DNA of 64,000 nt from Alphaproteobacteria bacterium (lineage in GTDB: Bacteria; Myxococcota_A; UBA796; UBA2385), in contig JACKEY010000019.1 in NCBI GenBank assembly GCA_020632755.1, forward strand, positions 1-64,000, written 5' to 3'. Each line of letters opens with the position of its first letter. Position 1 is the first letter of the stretch. This document shows positions 29,727 to 38,397 of the stretch, piece by piece. Made by a program: the position numbers and the translations under genes. The notes under the pieces were generated by a model, which was not told the DNA's origin, searched no databases, and was given only the letters and a program-made list of their open reading frames with translations.

Positions 29727-31139
29727 ATGTTCCTACACCTCCTCTCTGGCGTCCTACTGGTCTCTCCCGCAGCCCACGCCACGCCCGGGCTGCGGCTGGA
29801 TCCGCGCCGGCCCCCGGTCGCGGTCGGTGGGGACCGCTACGCCTTCCCGCGGCGGGTCGACGCACCCGATGCGTCGCTGCGGGTGCTGCCGGGCGTCGTG
29901 CTGCACCTGTCGGCCGACGGCGCGGCGCCGCCCGGGGCCGAGCACCTGGGCGGGCGGTCCTGGCGGCTGCCGGTGGCGGACGCAGCGACGGCGGTGCAGG
30001 TCGCGCTCTCGTGGGAGGCTCGACCCGGGGTCACGGCCTTCCCCGATGTGGAGCTGCCGCTGCGCCGGACCCAGGACGTGCCCGGCAGCACGGACCCCCG
30101 CCGGGGCGGGCAGTGGTACCTCGACGATCTGTCCTACGACGAGCTGCTGGCCGTCTGGCCCGGCGACCCCGACACCCGCGTGGCGGTCATCGACAGCGGC
30201 ATCGACATCTCGCACGGCGACCTGGCAGCGGCGGTGGACGCGCCCTACGACGCCTACGACGACGACGACGACCCCTCGCCGGATCCCGGGGAGTTCTGTG
30301 CCGGCGCGACCGGCATCTGCGATGTGCACGGGACCGCCGTGTCCGGGGTCATGGTGGCCCGTGCGGACAACGGCCTGGGCATCGTCGGCATGTGCCCCGA
30401 GTGCACGCTGGTGCCGATCAAGCTGCTCGGCGAAGGCGGCGTCACCAACACGCTGAGCCGCGACGTGCGGGCCTTCGAGCACGCCATCGCCCAGGACGTG
30501 GCGGTCATCAACAACTCCTGGGGCTTCACCGAGAGCATCCCCGTGCCGGCGACCCTGGCCGAGGTCATCGAGCGGGCGGCCACCGAGCCGCGGGGGGGCA
30601 AGGGGGCCCTGGTGGTCTTCGCGGCCGGCAACGACGACCGCGTCATCGAGGACGACGAGCTGCAGGCGCTCGACGATGTGCTCTGCGTGAGCGCGGTCGA
30701 CAGCTACGGCAACCCCACCAACTACACCAACTACGGCGCCACCATCGACGTGGCCGCACCCTCGGCGACCGTGACGATCGCCCCTGGGGACGAGGTCATC
30801 GACAACTTCGGCGGGACCAGCGCCGCGGCGCCGGTGGCCAGCGGCCTGGCGTCGTGGGCCGCCAGCGTGGACCCCTCGCTCACGGCCGCTGAGCTGCACG
30901 CCCTGCTGGTCGACGCCGCCGTGCCTTCGCCCCTGGTGTCCCACGACGAGTCCGGCCACAACGACTTCTACGGCTACGGGCTCATCGATGCGGTGGCGGT
31001 CAAGGACGCGGTGTGGACCGGCGGCGCGGACTCCGGGGCAGAGACCCCCGGCGGCTGCGGCTGCAGCGGCCTCCCCACGCCAGCGGTGTCGTGGCTGCTC
31101 GCCCTGCCGGCCCTGATCGCGCTCCGTCGCCGCCGCTGA
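29727..31139 (+). CDS. Subtilisin-like serine protease (S8) with MYXO-CTERM-like tail
   Basis: The 470 residues comprise a signal peptide (about 1-18), an N-terminal pro-region, and an S8 catalytic domain. The triad is Asp156 (VIDSGID), His201 (HGTAVSG) and Ser365 (GTSAAAPVASG), with the oxyanion Asn in FAAGND. An acidic run YDAYDDDDDPS sits before the His. The C terminus reads GGCGCSGLPTP, a hydrophobic segment and RRRR, a MYXO-CTERM tail expected to be cut by a myxosortase and left at the surface. The start ATG follows a -10-like TAGCCT by 7 bases. It ends one base before the convergent pyrophosphohydrolase gene. Confidence 0.93.
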   Translation: MFLHLLSGVLLVSPAAHATPGLRLDPRRPPVAVGGDRYAFPRRVDAPDASLRVLPGVVLHLSADGAAPPGAEHLGGRSWRLPVADAATAVQVALSWEARPGVTAFPDVELPLRRTQDVPGSTDPRRGGQWYLDDLSYDELLAVWPGDPDTRVAVIDSGIDISHGDLAAAVDAPYDAYDDDDDPSPDPGEFCAGATGICDVHGTAVSGVMVARADNGLGIVGMCPECTLVPIKLLGEGGVTNTLSRDVRAFEHAIAQDVAVINNSWGFTESIPVPATLAEVIERAATEPRGGKGALVVFAAGNDDRVIEDDELQALDDVLCVSAVDSYGNPTNYTNYGATIDVAAPSATVTIAPGDEVIDNFGGTSAAAPVASGLASWAASVDPSLTAAELHALLVDAAVPSPLVSHDESGHNDFYGYGLIDAVAVKDAVWTGGADSGAETPGGCGCSGLPTPAVSWLLALPALIALRRRR

Positions 31140-31499
31140 TCACAGCTCGGTCGACTTCTCCAGCCGCCCCCGGGCGGCCTCGACCGGGTACTTCTCGGCG
31201 TTTCGCGCCAGCTTCTCGTCCACGGCGGCCGCCAGGTCGATGCCGGCCCGGTCGCACAGGTTGAGCAGGCAGATCAGCACGTCCGCAGCTTCCTGGGCGA
31301 CCTTGGGCTCGCGGCTGCCGACCGGGGGCTGGGGACCGTCGTCGCTGGCCCACAGGTAGAGCTCGAGCAGCTCGCCGGCTTCGACGGACAGGGCCATCGC
31401 GAGGTTCCGCGGCGAGTGGTAGCGACCCCAGTCGCGCTCGTCGTTGAAGGCCCGCACGCGGTCCTTGAGGTGCTGGAGGGTGGTGTGGCGATCGTCCAT
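31140..31499 (-). CDS. MazG-like nucleotide pyrophosphohydrolase
   Basis: The 119 residues match the compact dCTPase/MazG-like family (DCTPP1 type), which hydrolyses non-canonical or excess dNTPs to monophosphates in the cytoplasm. FNDERDWGRYHSPRNLAMAL near the N terminus is characteristic. VEAGELLELYLWA provides the first two metal-binding Glu, and QEAADVLICLLNLCDRAGIDL provides the second acidic pair. The usual C-terminal KNAEKYP also appears (RNAEKYPVE). A TAGGGG sequence lies 6 bases before the ATG. Confidence 0.9.
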   Translation of the reverse strand: MDDRHTTLQHLKDRVRAFNDERDWGRYHSPRNLAMALSVEAGELLELYLWASDDGPQPPVGSREPKVAQEAADVLICLLNLCDRAGIDLAAAVDEKLARNAEKYPVEAARGRLEKSTEL

Positions 31500-31759
31500 C
31501 GGTCGCCCCTATCCGGCGACCCCGCTCCGCGACCCGCGCCGTGCCCCGCCCGCAGGTGTGACAGGCCCCTGACACCCACGCACCATCGGCGTTGCGGGGG
31601 GGTCCGTGGTCGTGGTATCCGTGCGGGTCGAGAGACGAGCCGGTCCCCTTCGCCACGTCGCGGGTGCCTCGCGCCCCCTGCGACCCGCCCTGCCCACAGA
31701 CCTCGCGCTCCCCCCGCATCCATCGTCCTGGCGGTCCCGATCGCCCCCCCGGAGTCCCC

Positions 31760-32698
31760 ATGAAGCCCTCGCACAGCCTCCTCCTCGGTCTCGGCCTGGT
31801 CCTCGCCGCCTGCAACGGCGGCAACCGCTGGGGCGGCAACGACATCAACCTCGACAGCGGGACCACGGACGACGGCTCGACCAGCGGCTCGGACACCGAC
31901 GCCGACTCGGACACCGACGCCGACACCGACACCGACGGCAGCGACACCGACGGTACCGACACCGACACGGACGGCACCGACACCGACGGCACCGACGACG
32001 GTGGCCCGGACTACTGCCACCACGACTACCAGCCGATCCACGAGTCGGGCTGGACCAAGACCTACAACGCCACCTTCTCGTTCAACGGCGACGCCCAGAG
32101 CGGCACCGCCAGCGAGTCGGGCCTGGGCCGCGCGACCCTGCCCGACGGCAGCGAGGGCTTCGCCTACCAGGACGCGGTGAGCACCAGCGGCGAGAGCTAC
32201 GACGTCACCACCTTCGTGGCCTGCGACCCCGGCGGCGACGAGGGCATGTTCGTGGTGGCCTGGGAAGGCGACTACACCATGTCGATGATCGGCTTCCCGA
32301 TGGCCTACGACGTGACCGCCACCCTGACCCCGGGCCGCAAGTTCCTGCCCCCGCAGTACGCGCTCGGCAGCGTCGGCAGCTGGGACTACAGCTACAACCT
32401 GAGCATCATCGCCCAGGGTGACTCCGGCGGCCCCCAGGTCAACCCCTACACCGTGTCGGGCACCTACGCCGAAGCCGGCATGCAGCCGATCACCCTGTTC
32501 AACGGCACGGAAGTCACCGCCTACAAGCTGGTCAACACCTACACCCAGGTGGGCCAGACCAGCACCGTCAACGGCTACATCGAGCAGTGGTGGGTCAAGG
32601 GCCTCGGCCTGGTCAAGGAGATCCACGTCAACGCCGACACGGCCGCGACCATCGCCAGCAAGGAGCTCACCGGCTTCTCGGGCCTGACGATCGACTGA
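31760..32698 (+). CDS. Lipoprotein with Asp-Thr repeat linker
   Basis: The 312 residues begin with a lipoprotein signal (LGLVLAACNGG, Cys at 19). A linker of about 50 residues follows, composed almost only of D, T, S and G (31880-32005). The mature domain of about 220 residues has alternating strands (KTYNATFSFNGDAQ, YDVTTFVAC, FVVAWEGDYTMSM, WDYSYNLSI), suggesting a beta-sandwich or lipocalin-like fold; two Cys remain. No enzyme motif is present. The ATG at 31760 has GGAG 6 bases upstream. Similar linkers occur in many surface lipoproteins of Myxococcota. A strong hairpin follows. Confidence 0.8.
   Translation: MKPSHSLLLGLGLVLAACNGGNRWGGNDINLDSGTTDDGSTSGSDTDADSDTDADTDTDGSDTDGTDTDTDGTDTDGTDDGGPDYCHHDYQPIHESGWTKTYNATFSFNGDAQSGTASESGLGRATLPDGSEGFAYQDAVSTSGESYDVTTFVACDPGGDEGMFVVAWEGDYTMSMIGFPMAYDVTATLTPGRKFLPPQYALGSVGSWDYSYNLSIIAQGDSGGPQVNPYTVSGTYAEAGMQPITLFNGTEVTAYKLVNTYTQVGQTSTVNGYIEQWWVKGLGLVKEIHVNADTAATIASKELTGFSGLTID
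31880..32005 (+). repeat. Coding repeat for Asp-Thr linker
   Basis: Short degenerate 6-12 base units (GACACCGAC and GGCACCGAC types) encode a (D/S/G)TD linker. The limits are approximate. Confidence 0.65.
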
Positions 32699-32728
32699 GC
32701 CACCCCGGCTCCGGCCGAAGACGGCCAC

Positions 32729-32764
32729 GCGGCCCCACCGACGGCTTCGGCCCGGTGGGGCCGC
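32729..32764 (+). terminator. Hairpin terminator after the DTD lipoprotein
   Basis: An 11-bp perfect stem (32729-32739 with 32754-32764) with a 14-base loop. It lies 30 bases after the stop and is followed by a partial T-containing stretch. Confidence 0.65.
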
Positions 32765-32904
32765 TGTCGTTGGGGGCCCGGCAGGCGGACGCGGTGCGTT
32801 AACGGCCGCCTCTGCCGGCGCACCGGCTCCGCACGACGGGCGGACCCGCGCACGCCGTGGTACACCCCCCCGAACGCCTCTCCTCCCCTTCCGACGGAGT
32901 CCCC

Positions 32905-34173
32905 GTGAGCGCCATGCTCCTGCTGCTGCCGGCGGCCCTGACCCTGCCCGCGCACGCCAACTCCACCCACGTCACCAGCGTGGACAACGGCATCGTCCTG
33001 CGGCCCGACACCTACCTGGTCGACACCCGCAACAGCGCGCCGCCGGTCGAGAACTTCACCGACGTCTACGTCGACCCGATGACGCTGGCCGAGCGGCTCA
33101 AGCCCGCCGCCCCGCCGGCCGCTCCCACGCCGCCGGCCGGCCAGCCGGCCTCGGCGCCGAGCTTCCCGCCCAAGGGCGTGCTGCCGATCATCAACAAGCG
33201 CCTCGGCGAAGCGACGATCACGGTCAACGACATCGAGATCGGCCAGGTGCACTCCTTGACCGAAGCCGCCCTGCACGACGTCAAGTGGGGCTGCTACGAC
33301 GTGCAGTTCGCCTACGAAGACGACTCGGTGCACAAGGAACAGCTGTGCACCACGAGCACCTGGCGCACGCCCTTCCCCGGCGGCCCGGATGCGGCGAAGT
33401 ACCTGGAAGACGGGCGCCCCGCCCGGTCCGAGGCCGCCTGGATGTGGGGTCCGCCGGACCGCGACCACGACGGCATCGCCGACCAGGACGACGAGTGCCC
33501 CGCCGAAGCCGGCCCCGAGTCCGCCTTCGGCTGCCCCGACGGGGACGAGGACCGGGTCCCCGACTACCGCGACGCCTGCCCGATGCAGAAGGCCAACGCC
33601 CGCGCCGACGCCAAGAAGAGCGACGGCTGCCCCAGCCGCGTCTTCATCAGCCAGAAGGCGATCGTCATCACCGACAAGATCTTCTTCAAGACCGGCAAGG
33701 CCACCATCAAGCCCGAGAGCCACGCGCTGCTCGACGAGATCGCCGGCGTGCTGGCCAAGCACGAGGAGATCAAGAAGGTCGAGGTCGCCGGCCACACGGA
33801 CGACCAGGGCAAGGACGACGCGAACCTCAAGCTGTCCCAGGGCCGCTCGGAAGCCGTCATGGCCTACCTGGTCGGCCAGGGCATCGCCGCCGACCGGCTG
33901 GTCGCCAAGGGCTACGGCGAGACCGAGCCGATCGGCGACAACACGACCGACGAGGGCCGCGCCCAGAACCGCCGTGTCGAGTTCCGCATCCTGGAACAGG
34001 CCAAGGCCCAGCCCCTGCGTCGCCAGGCACCCCGCATGGGCGACGGCGACGAAGGCTCCGGTCCGGTCGAGCTGACCGCGCCCGAGGGCGAGGACGAGAG
34101 CGGCGTCGAAGAGACCGAGGCGACGCCGACCGAGGGCGGTCCCGCTCCCCTGCCGAAGCCCGCCGCCGATTGA
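32905..34173 (+). CDS. OmpA-family protein with thrombospondin-type-3 repeats
   Basis: The 422 residues start with a signal peptide (MLLLLPAALTLPAHA). An unrecognised N-terminal domain contains the segment VNDIEIGQVHSLTEA. Two calcium-type repeats (DRDHDGIADQDDECP and DGDEDRVPDYRDACP) lie at about 190-230. A C-terminal OmpA domain has IFFKTGKATIKPESHALLDEIAGVL, VEVAGHTDDQGKDDANLKLSQGR and AQNRRVEFRI, which binds peptidoglycan. An acidic Pro/Glu tail ends the protein. It probably links the outer membrane to the cell wall. The GTG at 32905 is chosen for its place before the signal peptide; the ATG at 32914 is possible. Confidence 0.9.
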   Translation: MSAMLLLLPAALTLPAHANSTHVTSVDNGIVLRPDTYLVDTRNSAPPVENFTDVYVDPMTLAERLKPAAPPAAPTPPAGQPASAPSFPPKGVLPIINKRLGEATITVNDIEIGQVHSLTEAALHDVKWGCYDVQFAYEDDSVHKEQLCTTSTWRTPFPGGPDAAKYLEDGRPARSEAAWMWGPPDRDHDGIADQDDECPAEAGPESAFGCPDGDEDRVPDYRDACPMQKANARADAKKSDGCPSRVFISQKAIVITDKIFFKTGKATIKPESHALLDEIAGVLAKHEEIKKVEVAGHTDDQGKDDANLKLSQGRSEAVMAYLVGQGIAADRLVAKGYGETEPIGDNTTDEGRAQNRRVEFRILEQAKAQPLRRQAPRMGDGDEGSGPVELTAPEGEDESGVEETEATPTEGGPAPLPKPAAD

Positions 34174-34230
34174 TGGCCCCGCGGGCTCCTGCCGGAGAAG
34201 GCGGGGGCCGCGCGGCGCGAGGCGCTGCCG

Positions 34231-35508
34231 TCAGATGACGGTGCCCGCCGGGATCACGGCGTTCTTCTCGATGACGATGATGCCGTCGCGGACGACCCAG
34301 CCGTCGCCTTCTTCGTCGGGGCGGCCGGGCTTGCCGCGCAGCACACAGCCTTCGCCGATCCGCGCGTTCTTGTCGACGATGACGCGCTCCAGGACGCAGC
34401 CCTGGCCGATGCCCACGTCGGGGCGGCCGGCCTCGCGGTTGCCGGAGCGACGCACGGGCGACTCGTAGAAGTCCGCGCCCATGATGACCGAGTCGCGGAT
34501 CGAGGACCCGGCGCCGATCCGGGTCCGCAGCCCGACGACGCAGCGATCCAGGGTGGCGCCCTGGACGATGCAGCCCTCGGAGATGATGGTGCGCTCGAGG
34601 TGGGCGTCGATGACCTTGCTGGCGGGCAGCATGCGGCGGCGCGTGTAGATCGGCGCCTGGTCGTCCCAGAAGCGGAACGGCGGCTCGTCCTCGCACAGGC
34701 CCAGGTTGGCCTCGAAGAAGGCGTCGATGGTGCCGATGTCGGCCCAGTAGTCGTCGAAGCGATGGGCGACGACGCGGTGGCTCTCGACCATGGCCGGCAG
34801 GATGTCGCGGCCGAAGTCCAGGGCTCCGGGCAGCGCGAGGCCCGCGCGCAGCGCCTCGCGGCGGAACACGTAGACGCCCATGCTGGCCAGGTAGCGGCGA
34901 TCGCCCAGCGACCAGGCGGCGGCCAGGCGGTCGGGGACCTCGATGTGGGACAGGTCGTCGTCGTCGCCGGGCTTCTCGGTGAAGGCCCGGATGCGGCCGT
35001 CGGCGTCGACACCCATGATGCCGAAGCCGGTGCAGCCCTTGCGGTCGACCGGGAAGGTGGCCACCGTGACGTCGGCGCCGCTGGCTTCGTGGCGCATGAC
35101 CAGGTCGCGGTAGTCCATCCGGTAGAGGTGGTCCCCCGACAGGATGAGCACGTGGTCGAAGGACGGACGGTCGAAGTGGTGGATCTGCTTGCGGACGGCG
35201 TCGGCGGTGCCCTGGTACCAGTCCTCGGTGTGGTCGGTCTGCTCCGCGGCCAGCACCTCGACGAAGCCCTTGGAGAACACGTCGAACTGGAAGGTCCGCC
35301 CGATGTGCCGGTTGAGCGAGGCGCTCAGGAACTGGGTGAGCACGTAGACGTTGCGGTAGCCGGAATTGATGCTGTTGCTCACCGGGATGTCGATGAGACG
35401 GTACTTTCCCGCCAGCGGGACCGCTGGCTTGGCCCGCAGGGCGGTCAGCGGGTACAGCCGCGTGCCGCGCCCGCCCCCCAGGATGACGGTGACCACACGT
35501 TCGGACAT
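34231..35508 (-). CDS. glgC: Glucose-1-phosphate adenylyltransferase
   Basis: GlgC makes ADP-glucose from ATP and glucose-1-phosphate for glycogen synthesis, in the cytoplasm. The 425 residues match the family length. The nucleotidyltransferase core has ILGGGRGTRLYPLTALRAKPAVPLAGKYRLIDIPVSN, then VLILSGDHLYRMDY, FTEKPGDD and YWADIGTIDAFFEANL, and the C terminus forms a left-handed beta-helix with hexapeptide repeats (ISEGCIVQGATLDRCVVG). The ATG at 35508 is well placed. The C terminus ends in the typical GTVI. No other glycogen gene is near. Confidence 0.97.
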   Translation of the reverse strand: MSERVVTVILGGGRGTRLYPLTALRAKPAVPLAGKYRLIDIPVSNSINSGYRNVYVLTQFLSASLNRHIGRTFQFDVFSKGFVEVLAAEQTDHTEDWYQGTADAVRKQIHHFDRPSFDHVLILSGDHLYRMDYRDLVMRHEASGADVTVATFPVDRKGCTGFGIMGVDADGRIRAFTEKPGDDDDLSHIEVPDRLAAAWSLGDRRYLASMGVYVFRREALRAGLALPGALDFGRDILPAMVESHRVVAHRFDDYWADIGTIDAFFEANLGLCEDEPPFRFWDDQAPIYTRRRMLPASKVIDAHLERTIISEGCIVQGATLDRCVVGLRTRIGAGSSIRDSVIMGADFYESPVRRSGNREAGRPDVGIGQGCVLERVIVDKNARIGEGCVLRGKPGRPDEEGDGWVVRDGIIVIEKNAVIPAGTVI

Positions 35509-37027
35509 CGACGCACCCCTGTTTCGCGGTGGGCGGCGTGACGGTACCAGCCGCGCCCTGCGGCGGGGGGCGACCGTCGCGGGCTCGCTGGTCGTCGCCC
35601 TCGCCCTGCCGCTCTCGGGCTGCCAGACCCCCTGCGAGGGCCCGGGCTGCCTGTCCGCCTACGGCGCGGCGCTGGTCACGGTGCACGACGGCGCCGGTCT
35701 GCCGGTCCCGGGCCAGCGGGACCCGCTCCAGAGCTACGCGACCCTGACGGGCACCTCCGAGCAGGGCCCTGACCGGTCGCTGGCGCTGCTGCCGGGGCTG
35801 CTGCTGGTCGGCATTCCCGGCTCGGACGCGGTCGCCGCCCTGACCCTGGACGGCGGCGGCACGCTGTCCATCGACCAGGACGTCGGCGGCGTCATCGGCG
35901 AGACCGCGGGCGACCGGTTCGGCGACGCGCTGGCGATCGCGCCGGACGTCGACGGGGACGGCGTGCCCGACCTGGTGGTGGGCGCTCCCACCCGGCCGGT
36001 GGACGAGACCGGCCTGGACGAGGGCGCGCTGTACGTCTTCTCCGGAGATCGGGTGCGCCAGGACCGCCGGCTCGACGCGGCAGCGGCCCTGTCCCGCGTC
36101 GCCGGAAGCCGGGCCGGCGGGCGCCTGGGCGCACCGGTGGCGGGCTGCGGCGACGTCGACGGGGATGGCTTGACCGACGTGCTCTCGGCGGCCCCCCGGG
36201 CCACGGCCGACGACGGCACGGCACTGGCGGGACAGGTGGTGTTGGTCAGCGCGGCCGAGCTGGCGCTGGGCGAGGCCCTGGGCGTCGACGACCTGGACCA
36301 CCAGTGGTTCGGCAGCGACCTGGGGGAGCGCGCGGGCTCGTCGCTCAGCTGCGGCGCAGACCTGGACCGGGACGGTCTGGCGGATCTGGTCGTCGGGGCG
36401 CCCTTCGCAGACGGGGCGGGCGAAGCCCGGGGGCGGGTGTATGTGGTGCACGGCGCCACCACGCTGCCCACCGGGGGCGACCAGCGCCGGCTCGCCGACG
36501 CCGCCACCCTGACCCTGGACGGCACCGAGGACGAGGCCTGGCTCGGCTGGTCGGTGGCCACTCCCGACCTGGACGGCGACGGCCGTGCCGAGCTCGCGGC
36601 CGGCGCGCCCGGGGTCGACGCCCAGACCGGGCGCGTGCTCGTGTGGCAGAACGACGCGCGCCTGGGCCTGTCCACCACGGCGAGCCACCGCATCCGCGGC
36701 GCGCGCGCGGGCGACGCCTTCGGCCGCAACCTGGCCATCGGGGACGTCACGGGCGACGGGCGGGCGGACCTGCTGGTCGGGGCGCCCCGGTTCAACCCGA
36801 CCGAGTCCCAGACCCTGGACGCCTACGAGTCCGGCGTGGTCTACGTGTTCGCAGGTCCCGACGACTTCGCCGACTGGGACGGCCTGCTGTACGTGTCGGA
36901 CGCCGAGGTGTCCTTCGTCCGCGCCCAGGCCTACCTGCGCACCGGCCGCGGCCTGGCCGTCGGGGACTTCGACGGCGACGACGTCGCGGACGTGGCCCTG
37001 CTCCACCGCATCGATCCCGGCGGCTGA
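35483..37027 (+). CDS. FG-GAP (integrin-alpha-like) repeat lipoprotein
   Basis: The protein is a lipoprotein (LVVALALPLSGCQ) with a propeller of FG-GAP repeats. Six calcium-type loops are visible: DVDGDGVPDLVVGAP, DVDGDGLTDVLSAAP, DLDRDGLADLVVGAP, DLDGDGRAELAAGAP, DVTGDGRADLLVGAP and DFDGDDVADVALL. It probably binds calcium and acts at the cell surface; the partner is unknown. The start is uncertain. ATG 35483 is the nearest conventional in-frame codon and overlaps glgC by 26 bases, giving a long n-region. A CTG at 35558 would make a typical 21-residue lipoprotein signal and sits 7 bases after TACCAG. The GGTACC at 35543-35548 is shared with the glgC promoter region. Confidence 0.82.
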   Translation: MTVTTRSDIDAPLFRGGRRDGTSRALRRGATVAGSLVVALALPLSGCQTPCEGPGCLSAYGAALVTVHDGAGLPVPGQRDPLQSYATLTGTSEQGPDRSLALLPGLLLVGIPGSDAVAALTLDGGGTLSIDQDVGGVIGETAGDRFGDALAIAPDVDGDGVPDLVVGAPTRPVDETGLDEGALYVFSGDRVRQDRRLDAAAALSRVAGSRAGGRLGAPVAGCGDVDGDGLTDVLSAAPRATADDGTALAGQVVLVSAAELALGEALGVDDLDHQWFGSDLGERAGSSLSCGADLDRDGLADLVVGAPFADGAGEARGRVYVVHGATTLPTGGDQRRLADAATLTLDGTEDEAWLGWSVATPDLDGDGRAELAAGAPGVDAQTGRVLVWQNDARLGLSTTASHRIRGARAGDAFGRNLAIGDVTGDGRADLLVGAPRFNPTESQTLDAYESGVVYVFAGPDDFADWDGLLYVSDAEVSFVRAQAYLRTGRGLAVGDFDGDDVADVALLHRIDPGG

Positions 37028-37124
37028 CCCGGGGTCGCGGACGCAGGACGCGAGGTCGCGGTCGGGCGGCGCATCCCGGGCTGCGTGATAGCCCCCTCCG
37101 CCTGCCCTCCCGGAGCCCGCCGTC

Positions 37125-38381
37125 GTGGTCCGTGCGCTCATCCCGGTCCTGCTCGCCGTCTTCCTGGACCTGCTGGGCTTCGGGATCGTCATCCCGCTGT
37201 TGACCTTCTACGCCGAGGACTACGGCGCGAGCGCCCTGCAGGTCACGATGCTGATGGCCTGCTACAGCCTGGCGCAGCTGTTGATGGCCCCGGTGTGGGG
37301 CGCGATCTCCGACCGCTACGGCCGCCGGCCGGTGCTGCTGGCCAGCATCGGCGCCGCCGCCCTGTTCCTGTCGGGCTTCGCCGCCGCCGACCAGCTGTGG
37401 ATGCTGTTCCTGTTCCGCACCCTGCACGGGGCGAGCGCCGCGAACATCAGCACCGCCCAGGCCGCCGTGGCCGACCTGACCCCACCGGAGAAGCGGGCGA
37501 TGGGCATGGGGCTCATCGGCGCGGCCTTCGGCGTCGGCTTCACCCTGGGTCCGTGGCTGGGCGGCGAGCTGTCCCGCTGGGGCCACGCCACGCCGATCTG
37601 GCTGGCGGCGGGCCTGTCCGCGCTGAACTTCTTGCTGGCCCTGTTCCTGCTGCCGGAGACCCGCGGCATGCAGGGCGAAGGGGCGGCCCCGGCGGCCCGA
37701 CGGACGCTGGATCCTCGGCGGTTCGCGGCGGTGCTTCGGCACCCCGTGGTCGGCCTCTGCGTCGGGCTGACCTTCCTGACCACCATCGCCTTCGCGATGA
37801 TGGAGAGCACCTTCACCCTGTTCGCCGAGCACGCCCGCGGGCTCGATGCACCCACCGTCGGGCGCTACTTCGGCGTCGCAGGGCTGGTCATGATCTTCGT
37901 CCAGGGCGGGCTCATCGGGCGGCTGGTCAAGCGGTTCGGCGAGGCCCCGCTGGTGCCGGTCGGGCTGTTGCTCCTGACGCTCGGGCTCGCGCTGCTGCCC
38001 TTCGCACCGCCCCCCCTGGCGATGGTGAGCGTGTTCGTGCTCATCGCCATCGGCCAGGGCATCTCGACCCCCAGCCTGCAGGCGCTGATCAGCAAGGGCA
38101 CGAGCGTCGACGAGCAGGGCTTCGTGCTCGGCACCAACCAGAGCATGTCGGCGCTGGCCCGCGTGGTCGGACCGCTGCTGGGCGGCCTGCTGTTCGCCCA
38201 CGTGCTCGAGCAGGCCCCCTTCCTGGGCGCCAGCGCGCTCCTCGGTGTCGGCTTCCTGTTCAGCTTCGCCGCGCTCAAGCGCTGGCGGGAGGGCACGCGC
38301 GCGCTGCACTCGCAGCCGCCGGATGCCGCCTCCTCCGGGACCGGCCCCTCCTCCCCTCCCCTTGGCGACCGGGCCGAGTAG
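37125..38381 (+). CDS. MFS transporter, TetA-like
   Basis: The 418 residues form twelve hydrophobic helices of a drug:proton antiporter. VFLDLLGFGIVIPLLTFYAEDYGAS is the motif C-like/N-terminal region, and GAISDRYGRRPVLL is the loop 2-3 motif A. GLIGAAFGVGFTLGP is the helix 5 motif C, as in TetA and related exporters. Substrate cannot be inferred; family membership alone does not mean drug resistance. The GTG start is preceded by a -10-like TAGCCC and GGAG. The gene ends 16 bases before the YgiQ gene, and its stop lies in a GTAGCGCTAC palindrome. Confidence 0.9.
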   Translation: MVRALIPVLLAVFLDLLGFGIVIPLLTFYAEDYGASALQVTMLMACYSLAQLLMAPVWGAISDRYGRRPVLLASIGAAALFLSGFAAADQLWMLFLFRTLHGASAANISTAQAAVADLTPPEKRAMGMGLIGAAFGVGFTLGPWLGGELSRWGHATPIWLAAGLSALNFLLALFLLPETRGMQGEGAAPAARRTLDPRRFAAVLRHPVVGLCVGLTFLTTIAFAMMESTFTLFAEHARGLDAPTVGRYFGVAGLVMIFVQGGLIGRLVKRFGEAPLVPVGLLLLTLGLALLPFAPPPLAMVSVFVLIAIGQGISTPSLQALISKGTSVDEQGFVLGTNQSMSALARVVGPLLGGLLFAHVLEQAPFLGASALLGVGFLFSFAALKRWREGTRALHSQPPDAASSGTGPSSPPLGDRAE

Positions 38382-38390
38382 CGCTACGGC
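38378..38390 (+). promoter_or_regulatory. Palindrome GTAGCGCTAC with -10-like element
   Basis: The 10-base perfect palindrome at 38378-38387 overlaps the MFS stop and a TACGGC -10-like sequence (38385-38390), which ends 7 bases before the ATG at 38398. Confidence 0.35.
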
Positions 38391-38397
38391 GCGGCAG

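Noticed and set aside
37125..38381. MFS gene as a tetracycline-resistance determinant
   Set aside because: TetA-like motifs are shared by many exporters, and nothing nearby (such as a tetR-type regulator) supports that substrate.
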